Assembly (NCBI GenBank): GCA_037176885.1
Contig: JAWWNJ010000148.1
Location: forward strand, 1 to 64,000
Length of the DNA stretch: 64,000 nt
From: Favolaschia claudopus
Lineage: Eukaryota; Basidiomycota; Agaricomycetes; Agaricales; Mycenaceae
Reading direction: 5' to 3'
Shown one piece after another: positions 42,732-53,759 of this stretch. Position numbers and translations under genes: made by a program. Each line of letters starts with the position of its first letter. The first letter of the stretch is position 1. Under the pieces are notes generated by a model, which saw nothing but the letters and a program-made list of their open reading frames with translations, searched no databases and was not told where the DNA came from.

Positions 42732-45700
42732 GGGGGTCGGCAATGGTCGGGTCGGTGACAAGATGTCACAAAGTGTGACTTCACCTTCCCACCACCCAAA
42801 TCGACATGATCAATCGCCTTCAAGTCTGGAGGTTTCTCCCGGGACATTGGAGGGAAAACCTGTATACTTCAGGTAGTTTAATGACTGTAGCTAGAGATTC
42901 TTCGGAGCAAATTTTTTCTCTTCTCCCCTCATCGAGAACCGGGTGGCCGGTCAGCACCACCAAGCCTGATAGTAAAAATGTGTTCCAAACAAATCCGAGA
43001 TATTTTATTATATGCTCGCCGTGTTGCCGGCCGGAGGTGCTCAGCCCGGGACAACGGCTTGCAGATTTGAAGTCCGCAATTGTGACATCAGACGTCTAAT
43101 CGCGGTGTGACACTCCGTGACATTTCGCGTCAAAGTCGCGGATGCGCGCACGACGCGCCCGATATTTATATTCCAAGCATCCGCAAGTCAGTAAACTTGG
43201 GAAACATCTACATCTAGGTTATATGCTGACCATATCAGCAATCCAGCCATTTCCAGCCGAGCTAGGTGTCACAGAATACGGAAATATAGTTTGGGGGGAG
43301 GTACGCCGACGACGCGTTTTTTTGCGTCTGTGCCAAAGGCTGACCATATTTGAGGTTGAGGAATGGGTACTGGAGGCAAAAATGCACCCTCTCGAAAGTC
43401 CAAGGGACGGAGTTCTGCTCAGAAAGCCACTGCTTTCAAGAATCTCAAACGCGGCAAAGAAAATCAAGAGATTGTACCCTTCCAACCTCCACCACCCGCG
43501 GCCGATGCGAAACCACCTCGAGACTGGAAGCACAGCTTTCAAAAGTCCCAGAGGCGTCTTCGGGATCTGTTGAAACAACAAAAACGCTTCAGGGAGGAAA
43601 ACAAGGACCTGAAAACAGCAAATCAAGCTCTGCGCCGTGATTTTGAAAATGCGAAGCTTGCAGGTCGAGTTTTGAATGCAAAGGCGATCGCAATCGCAGC
43701 CCATATGTCGTCTCAGAGGGAGAAGGCCAGGCAGGCTGCGCTGAAGGCCCACGCAGAGAGAAACGGCCTCAAGAATCAAAATCGGGCGCTTCAAAAACGG
43801 CTCGCACGAGCAGCTGCAGTCATGTCTCGGACAATTGCAAAGGCTAAAACGAGGCCGAACCTGTGGCGACTGACACAGAAGGGTGTTTACACCGTTCAGG
43901 CGCGCCGTCTTGCTCGTATCATGGTCTCGAGCGGCTGTCCCCGCAAAAATATTGGAAAAGTCATATCTGATGTCGCACTCACCTTTGGCGTCAAAATTGA
44001 CCGCTCAATGAGCGCGAGGACGGTTAGTAGAGCCGTTCTGGAAGGTGGTATTGCTGCCTCGACGCTTCAACTTCCATATGAGATTGGTCTCAATCAAAGT
44101 AAGTCTTCGTTTCAGCTCTATGTCACTCGTTACTCAGTTTAATTTAAAATTTTCAGGTCTTACCGTCAGCGCCGACAGCACGTCTAATCGAGGCGTAAAC
44201 TTTGAGGCCAGTCATATTGCAATGCGAGTTCCGGATTATCGCAATGGCCAGCTTCAAAGTCCGAAGCGTCGGGGTACACTCCACCCTTGACCACGGCGTT
44301 GAAGAGGCTGTGGCAGGATGGGAGACCCGAATCGGGGGAAGCATGGATGCATTCAATGCCAGTCCGCTCGCTGCTCGGCTGAACAAGAAGTATACATACC
44401 GCCAGTTCCTGCGGATTCTGCACGGGGCAAACGGGGATCATGCTGCGGTGGAAAAGGCGACGGCACGAGGGCTAAATGAAGTGAAGAAGGAGGCTGTTAT
44501 ACAAGACCTCGGTGAGGCTGCGCTGGCTCGGAAAGAGTTCGATGAGGCAATACTCTACATCGCCGCTTGGAACACTCGCAAAATCGTCGAAGCTGGAGGC
44601 CTTGAAGCATGGAATAAATTGTCGCCGTCGGAGCAGACCTCCCGCGATCGAGACCTTGTTCATCGACTTGTCAAGGAGCTCGGAGAGGCGGAATTCGACT
44701 CTCTCTCGGACGAGGAGCGCCGCTCAATCATCTTATTCTTCTGGGGCGGGTGCTGCATGCACAAGGATCAAAATAGTTTCAAAGGCGGCAATACGGAGAT
44801 GATGAAGGAACACGAGCGACTTGGACTCACCCCACCCATTGTACTTGCCAACAAGGCCAACGCAGCGCTCTTGAAACGGGTTCTGGAGCCAGGTACAGCG
44901 GTTCCGGACACGCTTACAGAATTGGAACAGACTGCTTTTGAATCATCGACACGCGGCGGGGTGAAGACTTGCGCAATTGCGGGTGCTATATTCCACAATA
45001 AAGATGGGAAGATTGGTCAAGGCGACCGCCACGTCGACTTTTTTACGGCAAAAACTGGCAAACCTCACCCACGATTCCCACCGACAAACCAGACGCGCTT
45101 CGGCAGCCACGGACTCGCTGCCGCAGAGTTGATCAAATACCGCGAGCTGTATCTGGAGTTTCTTCAGGTCATCGAATGGTCAAAGGCAACCCCTGCACTC
45201 ACTAACATCGAGTTGAACGTGCGGCGCGCATTGGAGGATATTCCGACACTAGAGGAACTGTGCGCGATGATTCTCTATCAGCAATGCATCACCCACCCGT
45301 ATATGCGTGTTGTCCGTGGCCCAGGAACGGAGGAGACGAACCTGCTGGACCTCGGACCACTCCACAGGGACGTTCGGGACCACATCCAATCCATCCTGGA
45401 TGACCCGAGCCTCCTCTTTTCATCGGACGACATTTCCCATGCCAGCGCGAGTCTTGATGGGAAGAAATGGGAGGATCCAGATGCGATTACAGCAGTTCTC
45501 GCGCTGATGCCGAAGCTACCGAATCTTCAGGCGATTACTCTTTCGTTCTTCCGAGGTGCCTTGAATACTTGGGTTCGTTTCTCGGACGAGTTTGCGCCGG
45601 GAGGTTTGATCGATGAAGCATCGGCAACCGAGCTCCAATTGGTGTGGATGCCGTCGACAAACGATGCGAACGAGGGTTCCCTTGGTGGATATAGGGTGAT

Positions 45701-46436
45701 GATGCGGACATATCCGCGCTTAACCCTGCACCAGTACAATGCAATGGCGATGTATCGTCGAAACAACACACAGGACTTCATGGACGCGGTGCTGGTCGAA
45801 GAAGATCATCGTGACCTTAGGCTCAGGGCGAGAATTCTTGACGCTAGTGGGCTGGAAAAGAAACGCAAGAAAGATCTTGCAGAGTTTCGAATGCGGTTGG
45901 CAAAGATGAAGAAAGAGAAGGAATTGGTGAAAAGAAGACAGCAGGCCAAAGAACTGGGCGAGCTTCTCCAGATTCGGGTCTTTACCTCACTTGCAGAGGT
46001 CCGCGCATCGAAAACGACAGTCAAGAAACTCGATGAACAGCTTAAGATCTTACGGCTTCGCGGAGTTCCAGGGATCAAGCCCAACAGTCAGCTCAAAGTC
46101 AAGGCCGACAAGCAGGTAGCATTGGAGGAGGCACTGAAGGTCTTCCCACCCCTGCGATTCCTTCGATTGAGCCCGAGGTTGTTATCCAAGAGGATTGGAG
46201 TGCTGAGGAGGAGCACGAGATGGAGGAATAATTCAAATTAATTCTTGTAGTATAGAGATTGTCTATAGGTTGTTAAATAGTGTTATATAGTAGTTCCCGA
46301 GTATATTGAATCGTTTAGCTGAACCCAGAGAGGCGCGAGATATTGGAAGACGTCGAGGTGAGAGATTCGACGGATTGTGAGGTGGCTGTGCGATGATGTG
46401 ATGGGCCATCAATGGTACCGTTGTTGCCGACCCCCA
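42732..46436 (+). mobile_element. Unclassified TIR transposon, copy 2, complete ends
   Basis: 3705 bp, left end GGGGGTCGGCAATGG and right end TTGTTGCCGACCCCC, giving short TIRs (GGGGGTCGGCAA). The left 630 bp closely matches copy 1's leader, including the GTGACA-rich stretch. Flanks are TTCAATT and ATATGATT; I cannot define a TSD. Confidence 0.82.
43363..46241 (+). pseudogene. Transposase-like protein of unknown superfamily, copy 2 (two frameshifts)
   Basis: Exon 1 is 43363-44098 (start MGTGGKNAPSRKSKGRS). The intron is 44099-44156, and exon 2 runs to 46241. The protein matches copy 1 throughout, with the same coiled coil, SADSTSNRG, GGCCMHKDQN, NDANEGSLGGYR and RNNTQDFMDAVL. Relative to copy 1 a net 23-bp deletion after NGQL (about 44255) breaks the frame. 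A second net 22-bp deletion near 46146 removes the acidic end. Copy 2 therefore cannot make the full protein, though its ends look complete and could be moved by a protein supplied in trans. Confidence 0.75.
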
Positions 46437-46544
46437 TATGATTGCGGCTAGTCGCCGGAGCCCCTAATTCATCTCTTTCTCTTTCTCGCTCCGCTCCGTC
46501 GACTGCCGCAAAATCTCTCTTCATCTGCGCAGAATTTTTGCATC

Positions 46545-47450
46545 ATGCCTGCCCTTACTCTGGGTCCTAACTTGGAAATCTGCCCAGATTTCACCCTCGA
46601 CTCACACCGAAATCTCCGCTCCCAACTCGCTCAGGGGTTGAGTATCTCGGAGGATGAGGCCGCACAGAAAATGGCTGACTCTTGGAACCTGGACCACCAA
46701 GCTAGAAAGGATATTTGGGCTAATCAATTACTTGAAGAACAGCAGACTAGAGAGGAAGCCGACCGGCACGCCCGCGAGGAACAAGAGCGGCTTAGGCTGG
46801 AGAAGGAAAAGGAGGACGAGGCAGAGAAAAAGGAAGCCGAGAAGAAGAAACCCAAGCTACCTGTTTTTGACGCTGCCGCTCGTGCTCCGAGCATCCTTTC
46901 ACCCCGCCCTTCCCCTTTCGCCAAGAGGAAAGTTTCCGCATACGAATACATCGAGCTTTGGTATTTCACTTACGCTGGATGCATGGACGCAGCGAAGTCC
47001 AATCGCGGTGTAGCATCTGACGACACCTTCGGCATCACCCGCTCCGACGACGTCCTCGCTCTCGCTCCTGTTTCCGTCTCGAAGCCCTCCGACAAAGTCA
47101 TTCTTGACGAGAATCTCACCTGGTCCGAGATGTCTGCCGCCAAAACTCTGCTCGTCAAGGAAATGGAAGCTGCTAAATGGCCCAAGGAGTACGTGATGGC
47201 GCTGGCTCAATTCTTCTACAACCTTGACAATCACGGTATGCGCCATGAACCTCACGGAGAAAAAAAAAACCCTCCTCCTTTTCCAAGCTCGGGTTCGACG
47301 CGAATGGCACGACCAGATCAAGCTGGGTACATTCTTCAACATTGCCAACATCAACGAGGACCTGCTTCGGACCGTCCGGCACGAGTTGTTGGATAGAATG
47401 CAACTGGATAGGTTTGATACGGTGCGTCTTTGTGATCTTATCTTTATTCG
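46545..47450 (+). pseudogene. DIRS-like Gag, one frameshift
   Basis: Starts MPALTLGPNLEICPDFTLD. A highly charged coiled coil follows (residues about 55-105, Glu/Lys-rich). Then comes the conserved part YEYIELWYFTYAGCMDAAK, DDTFGITRSDDVLALAPV and MEAAKWPKEYVMALAQFF. At an A10 run (47260-47269) the frame shifts by +1. After it the match resumes as LLLFQARVRREWHDQIK and FFNIANINEDLLRTVRHELL up to RFDT at about 47420, where a donor-like GTGCGT stands. This Gag type sits next to DIRS-like RT genes in mushrooms. The shift may be a base-calling error in the homopolymer. Confidence 0.7.
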
Positions 47451-47519
47451 CCGAGCTATCTCTGATTTTTCTCTATTTATCGTTCAATCTCATTCTCATT
47501 CCGACTTCTTCTCCAAAAT

Positions 47520-47770
47520 AAACCATTCAAAACGCGAATCATTCACGCGTAATACATCTAAACACGAACCATACACGTGTAATCCTCCCCAACGCGAACC
47601 ATTCACGCGTCATTAATTCAAACACAATTTCATTCTTCCAATCGCGAACCATTCACGCGCAATACATCCAAACTCGAACATGTGATCATCCAAAACGCGA
47701 ACCATCCACGCGTAAATGCAACCAAACATGCAATCACCCGAATGGCGAACCATTCACGCGTAAAAATTCA
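47520..47770 (+). repeat. Minisatellite of palindromic ACGCGAACCATTCACGCGT units
   Basis: Seven degenerate units share a CGCGAACCATTCACGCG core, with A/C-rich spacers of about 10-30 bp. Each core can fold (ACGCG with CGCGT). The array fills the gap between the Gag and RT frames of the DIRS-like element. Confidence 0.8.
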
Positions 47771-49320
47771 TGTCAAAACCCTAGGCTGATTCCAATGCAC
47801 GGTCCCACCGAACTGCAGTCAGAGGCAGATCCGCATCACCCGAAAGGCGCTAACGCCGCGATCGCGGGCGTTCCGCGTCCCCCAGACGCGAGTCTTTTCG
47901 CGGAGGCGCGGGACGGGAAGCGCTTCCGGCCTGCGCCGTCTGCCTCGGGCGCCACAAACACAACGTTGGAGCTTGCAAGAGCACCGTTCTCTGGGACAAG
48001 AAAACGCCGGCGCGTGTCCAACGCGATGGCGACTCCAGACTCGTCAACCCGGCGGGAGAATTCGTCTGCCTCGCTTTCAATCGACCTCGGGGCTGCAACC
48101 GACAGCACTCACACGTCCACGAGTGTTACGGCTGTGGCAGACATCACAGCGCTCAGGAATGCGCTCGCGCAGAGAGCTAAAAGCGCTGTCACTCCCCTCA
48201 AGCACGGCGCCTGGCGCGACGCGCTCACGCAGTCTGGTCTCATCAAACGATACCCGCGCCTTCCTTCATCTTTACAACACGGTTTCGACGCTGGTTTTCC
48301 CCTTATTCTCCACACGCAAGTTCCACTTAATAGCCCGACTATGCGTATTCACGTTGCAGAATTTACCCGCATTGTCAAACACGAGCTCGAATCCAATCGC
48401 TACATGGGCCCACTCACACAAGCTGCCGTCGAATCCCTCGTTGGCCCTTTCCAGTCCTCTCCCTTATCCCTGGTTCCGAAACCTCACAATCCTTGTAAAC
48501 AACGACTCGTCCAGAATTTTTCTTATCCTCGTACACCAACCGATACCCACGTCTCTATTAATTCCACCATTGACTCCGACACTTTCCCTTGCTACTGGGG
48601 AACATTCAACGCATTTTCTTTCACCTGCCACCGTCTACCCCCTGGATCAGAAGGAGCCTGCAGGGATATATCGGAGGCTTACCGGCGTGCACCGTTGGCT
48701 CCTTCCCAATGGCCTGCTGCCGTCATCCGTCTCACCGACAACGACGACTTCGCTCTTGATTTTTCCGTCGCGTTCGGAGCGTCTTCAGCTTGTGGTGTCT
48801 ACGGTATCATTGGCGACGCCCAAGCCGATTTATTTCGCTGGAAAGGAATTGGCCCGTTATCAAAATGGGTCGATGACCATGCCTTCCTCCGCTTCCTGCG
48901 CGAACACTTGCAACAGTTCAACACCGTGCGCGCTGAATGTGCGGAACGGATTGCTGCAAGGGGAGGTGTCCATCATACCGGGGGCCGTCTCTGGTACGGG
49001 GGAGAGGTCCTACCTGACAATCGCATCTCCGAATTTGACGAGGACATGGTGTTCCTCATCATCGACCTATCCAACCAATCTCCCCGCTCCATTCACGATG
49101 CCCGCTTCACCTACAATATCGACGACATCAATCGCTTCTCAGAACATTTGGGAATCACCTGGAATGTCGAGAAGGACGTACCGTTCTCCCCCGAGTTCCC
49201 GTTCACGGGTTTCCTGTGGAATCTCACCAACCGCACGGTCGCTCTCCCAGATGAGAAGAAGACGAAATATTTGGCGGCCATCGCAGCTTGGCGCTCGAAG
49301 CGGGAGCATGTTCTGAACGA

Positions 49321-50241
49321 AGGGGCATGATGGAGGAGTGGTCTATCATGCGGCGTTTCAACACGTCAGCTGCTGGCGGAGTTTTTGGGCAGCAGTTCGA
49401 ACCCCCCACCCCCCGGCGAGAAAACACTTTTGACACTCGCCGGCTTCCCCACCACCGATTTTCCGGCATTGGTGATCATTGATCCGACTTTGTCACTGCC
49501 AGTCCACTTCCATCACAGTTTCACTTCCCACCATCATCCAAGCCTCGGATCGCAGCAGGCAATCACCCGGCGGCCAGCACATTCCAGTATCACAGTATTA
49601 GGGGCGCTCAATTCTTAGCTCGTCAGCTCGTCTCGTCCGTAAAATATCGATTTTTTGATGAGGGGATCAAAATTTGATGGGAAGTGGAGAGAAATGCGGA
49701 GTGGGATCAGCAGCTCATCAGCTCATCATGCAATTAAATAATTTCTGGGACGAGACGAGCCGACGAGCTAAGAATTGAGCTCCCCTATTTGCGGTCATAC
49801 TCAAACCTGCTCGGACTTCGCCCACCCGGGCCGCGGTTTATCCCAGTGGAGGTTGCCTGGGAGTTTCAATGGGGGCCACCAAAAAGAACCGACACATCAC
49901 TGCACTGTGCCGAAAAAGGGAATTCTATCAGTCTGGGTTCAGATCGGGTGATGGGGAACAAGGGATGTTTGCTGTGGTGCTGTCGGCCGGCAGGAAGCCA
50001 GATTACGCATCCATCAAGATGGAATGATTTACAGGACCTGGGAATCTTACCCACTACTTCATTGTGGCATTGCCACAGGACTGGGTTGCAATCACTCAGT
50101 CATTGTGTTAGAGTCTGCTTACATCACGAGACAGAATTATGGAATATGCGTTAGTAAAAATAGTTGACAGTTTGTATCTCTATCATATGCCGTAGGCACA
50201 CCGGAGAATAAACGGGATTCTAATTAAAAAAAAAAAAAAAA
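49321..50241 (+). mobile_element. Poly(A)-tailed insertion with tRNA-like head, SINE-like candidate
   Basis: A 921-bp insertion in the RT frame. The 13 bp ATGTTCTGAACGA before it (49308-49320) recur with one change after it (50242-50254), preceded by a run of about 17 A. This is the signature of target-primed retroposition. Its head has an A-box-like TGGTCTATCATGCGG and a B-box-like AGTTCGAACCC. The following AGAAAACACTTTTGACACTC also occurs at about 62.3 kb on the other strand. A MITE is nested inside. Confidence 0.72.
49601..49785. mobile_element. 185-bp MITE nested in the SINE-like insertion
   Basis: Inverted ends GGGGCGCTCAATTCTTAGC and GCTAAGAATTGAGCTCCCC, continuing through the GCTCGTCTCGTCC words. 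Flanks TATTA and TATTT suggest a 4-5 bp TSD. Confidence 0.78.
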
Positions 50242-51057
50242 ATGTTCTTAACGAGGTCGAAAGTCTCTACGGAAAACTCCTTCACACTTGCAGGATTATT
50301 CCCGAGGGACGAGCTTACCTTACAAACCTGGAGCGCATGCTGGGGGTCTTTCACGACAGTCCTTTCATGCCTCGTACCCCTCCCAAGTCCATTTGCAGCG
50401 ACCTCCAGTGGTGGGAATTTGTCCTCTCCCGCGCCATCCTCCAGCGACCGATTCCTGGCCCTTGCAAAGTCATCGATGTCCTCGCCTTCTCAGACGCAAG
50501 CTCCGGCGTCGGTATCGCCATCGTTCTTCGTGACAGATGGCGAGCTTGGAGGCTCCTCCCGGGTTGGGCGTCTGATGAGCGAGACATCGGCTGGGCAGAA
50601 GCCGTCGGTTTCGAGCTCCTCATCAGAGCCATACTCCAGCCCTCTTCCAGACCATATCAAAGTCTTTGGTGACAACCGAGGCGTCGTCGATCGAAGCAAA
50701 AATCCCGAAACCAATATCATCTTCAGACGCATTCACAAGCTGCTGGCTGAATCAACGTGCACAGTACACACCAGGTATCTTTTTCAAACCCACCAAGCAA
50801 TTCAGCACCCCATTCCCAATGCTCTAGATACGTCTCATCTTCCTCAAACCCCGCCGACAAACCGTCCCGGGGACAATACCCACCAATTCATTTGCTCCTT
50901 CCCCCCGTACCCATCCCCCCCGAACTTACCAAGTATCTCATCGATTTCGACGCCCCCCTTACCCCCACCGAAACCCAGCGCGGCCGAACTGCACCCCTTC
51001 CTAAACCTCACCACTCTCCAGACACCGAGTATCGGAATCGAGCCAACGGAAAATTCG

Positions 51058-52277
51058 ATGCCTTCACGTACGATTTCTACGACAATCGCATCAGCTGGTG
51101 GGACTAATGGGCGACCTCATCCCTACAAACCTGGTATGCGGCCGCTGGCGTCCGCGCATCGTCCTCATTGCAAAGCGGTCGAGCGTTTGAAGAAGTGGGT
51201 GCCAGCAAAAGTGCGATCTGCCTCCGTTGATGGTCACACGCTGCCGATCACGGAAGCAGAATTGGCGCGAATTTTCGACGTCATTAGCTGCGCCTGGTCC
51301 GAAGGCACGCCTCAAACTTATGGCTCGGGTCTGCTTGCTTACCACGTCTACTGCGATTCAAAACAAATCCTTGAACTTGATCGCGCTCCCGCTACTCCCA
51401 CCCTCATCGCCGCTTTCGTGTCAAAGCTCGCCGGTTTCCTCAGCGGCAAAACCATATCCAATTACGTCTTCGGTGTGCGCGCATGGCACATCCTCCACGG
51501 TGTTCCCTGGAGGATGAATGACCTTGAGCTTGACGCTCTACTCATTGTACTCAAAGCATCCAATTCCCTCACTCCTCCAACCTCAAAGCGGGCTCCAAGG
51601 AAGCCATACACTATTGATCTTCTCTCAACTTTGCACCCCCACTTTACTCTATCCTTACACCTCGACGCCGCCGTTTGGAGTTGTCTGATGGCACTTTTCT
51701 GGGGAACTGCCCGTTGACTGCCCGTACCGGCGAACTCACTGTCAAGACTTTAAAGTCTTTCGATCCTCAAATACACGTAAAGAGGTCGGACATTTCCGAA
51801 GCCGTTGACCGCCACGGCCTGAAACAACGCGACGTCTTTCTCCCGCGAACAAAGACAGCATTGCACGGGGAACATATCCACTGGGCCAAGCAAGCCGGCC
51901 CGCTTGACCCAGAAGCCGCCCTGCAGAACCACCTCATTGTCAACACCACCGACATCACCGCCGCTTTATTCGCTTACAAACATCGAAACTCCTTCCGTCC
52001 CCTCACCCGCACCGCCTTTCTGGATCGCCTTGGCAAGGCATTCAAAGCAGCTAAGCTAGAGCCTTTGCAGGCGCACGGTATCCGCATCGGGTCTACACTC
52101 GAGTATCTACTCCGCGGCATACCTATGGAGGTTGTGAAGGTGAAGGGTCGCTGGGCAAGCGAGGCTTTTACCCAATACCTCCGGAAGCACGCCCAAATTC
52201 TGGCGCCTTACCTGCAGGAAAACCCGCAAATACACGAGAATCTCCTTCGCATTGTCATGCCCCAAGTACGGCGCTAA
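51058..52277 (+). pseudogene. DIRS-like tyrosine recombinase, 11-bp duplication at active site
   Basis: The frame starts MPSRTISTTIASAGG at 51058, overlapping the RT stop. The N-terminal core-binding part reads ITEAELARIFDVISCAWSEG and TPTLIAAFVSKLAGFLSGK. The catalytic part has LMALFWGTAR, where the first Arg stands. Here ACTGCCCGTTG is repeated, adding 11 bp and a stop at about 51715. After it the frame continues TGELTVKTLKSF, LQAHGIRIGSTLEYLL (HxxR), VVKVKGRWASEAFTQYLRKH (Trp and Tyr) and ends QVRR at 52277. DIRS recombinases insert the circular cDNA without a TSD. Apart from the duplication, all R-H-R-Y positions are present. Confidence 0.78.
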
Positions 52278-52279
52278 TA

Positions 52280-52950
52280 TAAGTGAGTCTCCCTCCTAGC
52301 CCTGGGGAATCCAGCTTCGCAGGATGCGTCGCAAGACTCCTAGTCATTGGGTATCTTGCTCACCGAATTCCCCACAGGCTACATTTTTCTTCGAGTCGGA
52401 AAGGATCCGTCAGATCTTTTCGCCCGTTTATTCAATCTACAGTACTATTCAATACACGAATTCTTTTAATCCACCCTTGACCGGCTCACAGCCGTTTGCG
52501 AAGGATGCAAGCATTCATAGAACGCGTTCCGCGCAGGAAACACATTGTTGAGATTTGAACGGCCGATTGATGGCCGATCAGTGAACCCAATGCTGCCGCA
52601 AACAAGGGACAATAGTACCAGCGGTGATTCCACGATTATTTTTAGTGGTCGCCCCTTGGTCTTCGGTATGGGTTAAGACAGAGGCGGATGTAATTCATTC
52701 TGCACTTCTACATACAACGTGTTTCAATTCCTATGTTAGACATTTCGCTGTCTGCACTGGGCTTGCCTACACCGTTGATATGTCACCTCAAGCTCTGTCC
52801 TGCCAAAACTCTTGATTCCAGCCAATTTTCGTAATGCTTTTTCCTACATGAGAAACTGACAAGCTTGCTGACCAGGTCGGACGAAGTGACTGGGCATCTG
52901 GTCGACATTAGAAGGTGGTGAGAGGTGTTGCAACAAGGGGACAGTACATC
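52280..52950. other. No gene seen
   Basis: Probably includes the 3' end of the DIRS-like element. I could not find the expected terminal repeats, and no coding frame is supported. Confidence 0.3.
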
Positions 52951-52952
52951 AC

Positions 52953-53759
52953 CTAGAGATTCTCTAGAATAGCTTGCCAGTGACGTTTGGCTAGTGTTTT
53001 GAAGGCCAAGAAACGTTGGAGGGCAAGGTGACGGTACTGAATATCCTGCATCCCATCGCTCGCCCGCCGGGTGTGTGCCTGAACAGTGACACACTTGGAA
53101 ATAACGGTCTTGGTTGTAGGATATTGACCCGTTGCCACAGCGGTGCTGAGTTCCTGTGTTACGGGCACCAGGTAGAATGTTGGACGCGTGCCAGACATTG
53201 TGATGCATGGAATTGTCATGGATGCCAGAGGGTCGCACCCCAAGCTTTCGCGTTTGCTGTTGTTGAATTGGAAAGCGGCAATAGCCTCCGCAATGACCTG
53301 CGACTGGGCGTCGGTGGGGTTGGACAAGGTTTTGTCCTCCACCAAGACAAGAAGAATCAGACTTCGACGATGCAGCAGGCATACGTCCGTTTGCGCAGTT
53401 CTTTGTATCTCGCCGCAGATCGTGAGAGGGATGATGTACCGGGTGGAAAGTATCAGATTGCGCTCTGAGAAACCAAGGAGATTGAGGGTTTCTCTGGCAA
53501 AGTCGTCAATGAGACTCTCCTGCGTGGCGTTGGCGGCGAGGTCGAGGTAACCGAGATATCGGGAAGTGGAATCGCTTAGATTCGCATCTTCAGAGCCCGC
53601 AGGAGCACTGAGAATGTTGGGATCCAAATAGGCTAACGATGGATTTGCCTCGCCAAAAAACGCCTGGGGCGAAATCGCCTCGACTTGAATGTTATATGCG
53701 AGCAACTCATTGACGCTCCAATCACTCCCCGACTTCGAAGACCGAATGAGGTTGGCCAT
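52953..53759 (-). CDS. Single-exon gene, possible PD-(D/E)XK-type nuclease fold
   Basis: The minus-strand frame starts MANLIRSSKSGSDWSVNELL at 53759 and stops at 52953, 268 residues, no intron. An upstream in-frame extension to 53990 looks untranslated. I recognise a large hypothetical family of mushrooms. The middle reads LILSTRYIIPLTICGEIQR, TAQTDVCLLHRR, then LILLVLVEDKTL. The spacing TD ... (V)EDK on a hydrophobic strand fits the D ... ExK core of PD-(D/E)XK nucleases. A following helix has QVIAEAIAAFQ. Near the end come TIPCITMSGTRPTFYLVP and YRHLALQRFLAFKTLAKRHW. The fold is my inference; no function is known to me. The frame is intact. Confidence 0.65.
   Translation of the reverse strand: MANLIRSSKSGSDWSVNELLAYNIQVEAISPQAFFGEANPSLAYLDPNILSAPAGSEDANLSDSTSRYLGYLDLAANATQESLIDDFARETLNLLGFSERNLILSTRYIIPLTICGEIQRTAQTDVCLLHRRSLILLVLVEDKTLSNPTDAQSQVIAEAIAAFQFNNSKRESLGCDPLASMTIPCITMSGTRPTFYLVPVTQELSTAVATGQYPTTKTVISKCVTVQAHTRRASDGMQDIQYRHLALQRFLAFKTLAKRHWQAILENL

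Larger units (their letters stand above)
47795..51107 (+). pseudogene. DIRS-like reverse transcriptase/RNase H, interrupted
   Basis: The frame 47795-49320 starts MHGPTELQSEADPHH. It has a long variable N-terminus and then RT blocks: LVPKPHNPCKQRLVQNFSYP, CRDISEAYRRAPLAPSQWPA, FGASSACGVYG and the catalytic KWVDDHAF (residues about 357-364). A 921-bp poly(A)-tailed insertion follows. From 50255 it resumes VESLYGKLLHTCRIIPEGRA, then the RNase H part VIDVLAFSDASSGVGIAIVL and HIKVFGDNRGVV, and ends NPADKPSRGQYPP and ISWWD, stop 51105-51107. Frame changes near 50645 and 50775 break the RNase H region. The protein would copy the RNA in cytoplasmic particles, making a circular DNA in DIRS biology. 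Confidence 0.78.
46545..52277 (+). mobile_element. DIRS-like tyrosine-recombinase retrotransposon, defective
   Basis: Three genes lie in order on the plus strand: Gag (46545-47450), RT/RNase H (47795-51107 with an insertion) and tyrosine recombinase (51058-52277, overlapping by 50 bp). No integrase or LTR is seen, as in DIRS elements. I could not find the split or inverted terminal repeats, so the outer borders are unknown. Confidence 0.78.

Noticed and set aside
44202..46241. Intact 679-codon transposase gene starting at 44202
   Set aside because: The first 15 or so codons are out of frame relative to the family; the real frame enters from exon 1 and is broken by the deletion at about 44255.
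47520..47770. CRISPR array
   Set aside because: Units and spacers vary in length, the unit is palindromic, there are no cas genes, and the genome is eukaryotic.
47973..49316. 447-codon frame overlapping the DIRS-like RT
   Set aside because: It is a shadow frame; RT motifs (WVDD, DISEAYRRAP) lie in the 47795 frame.
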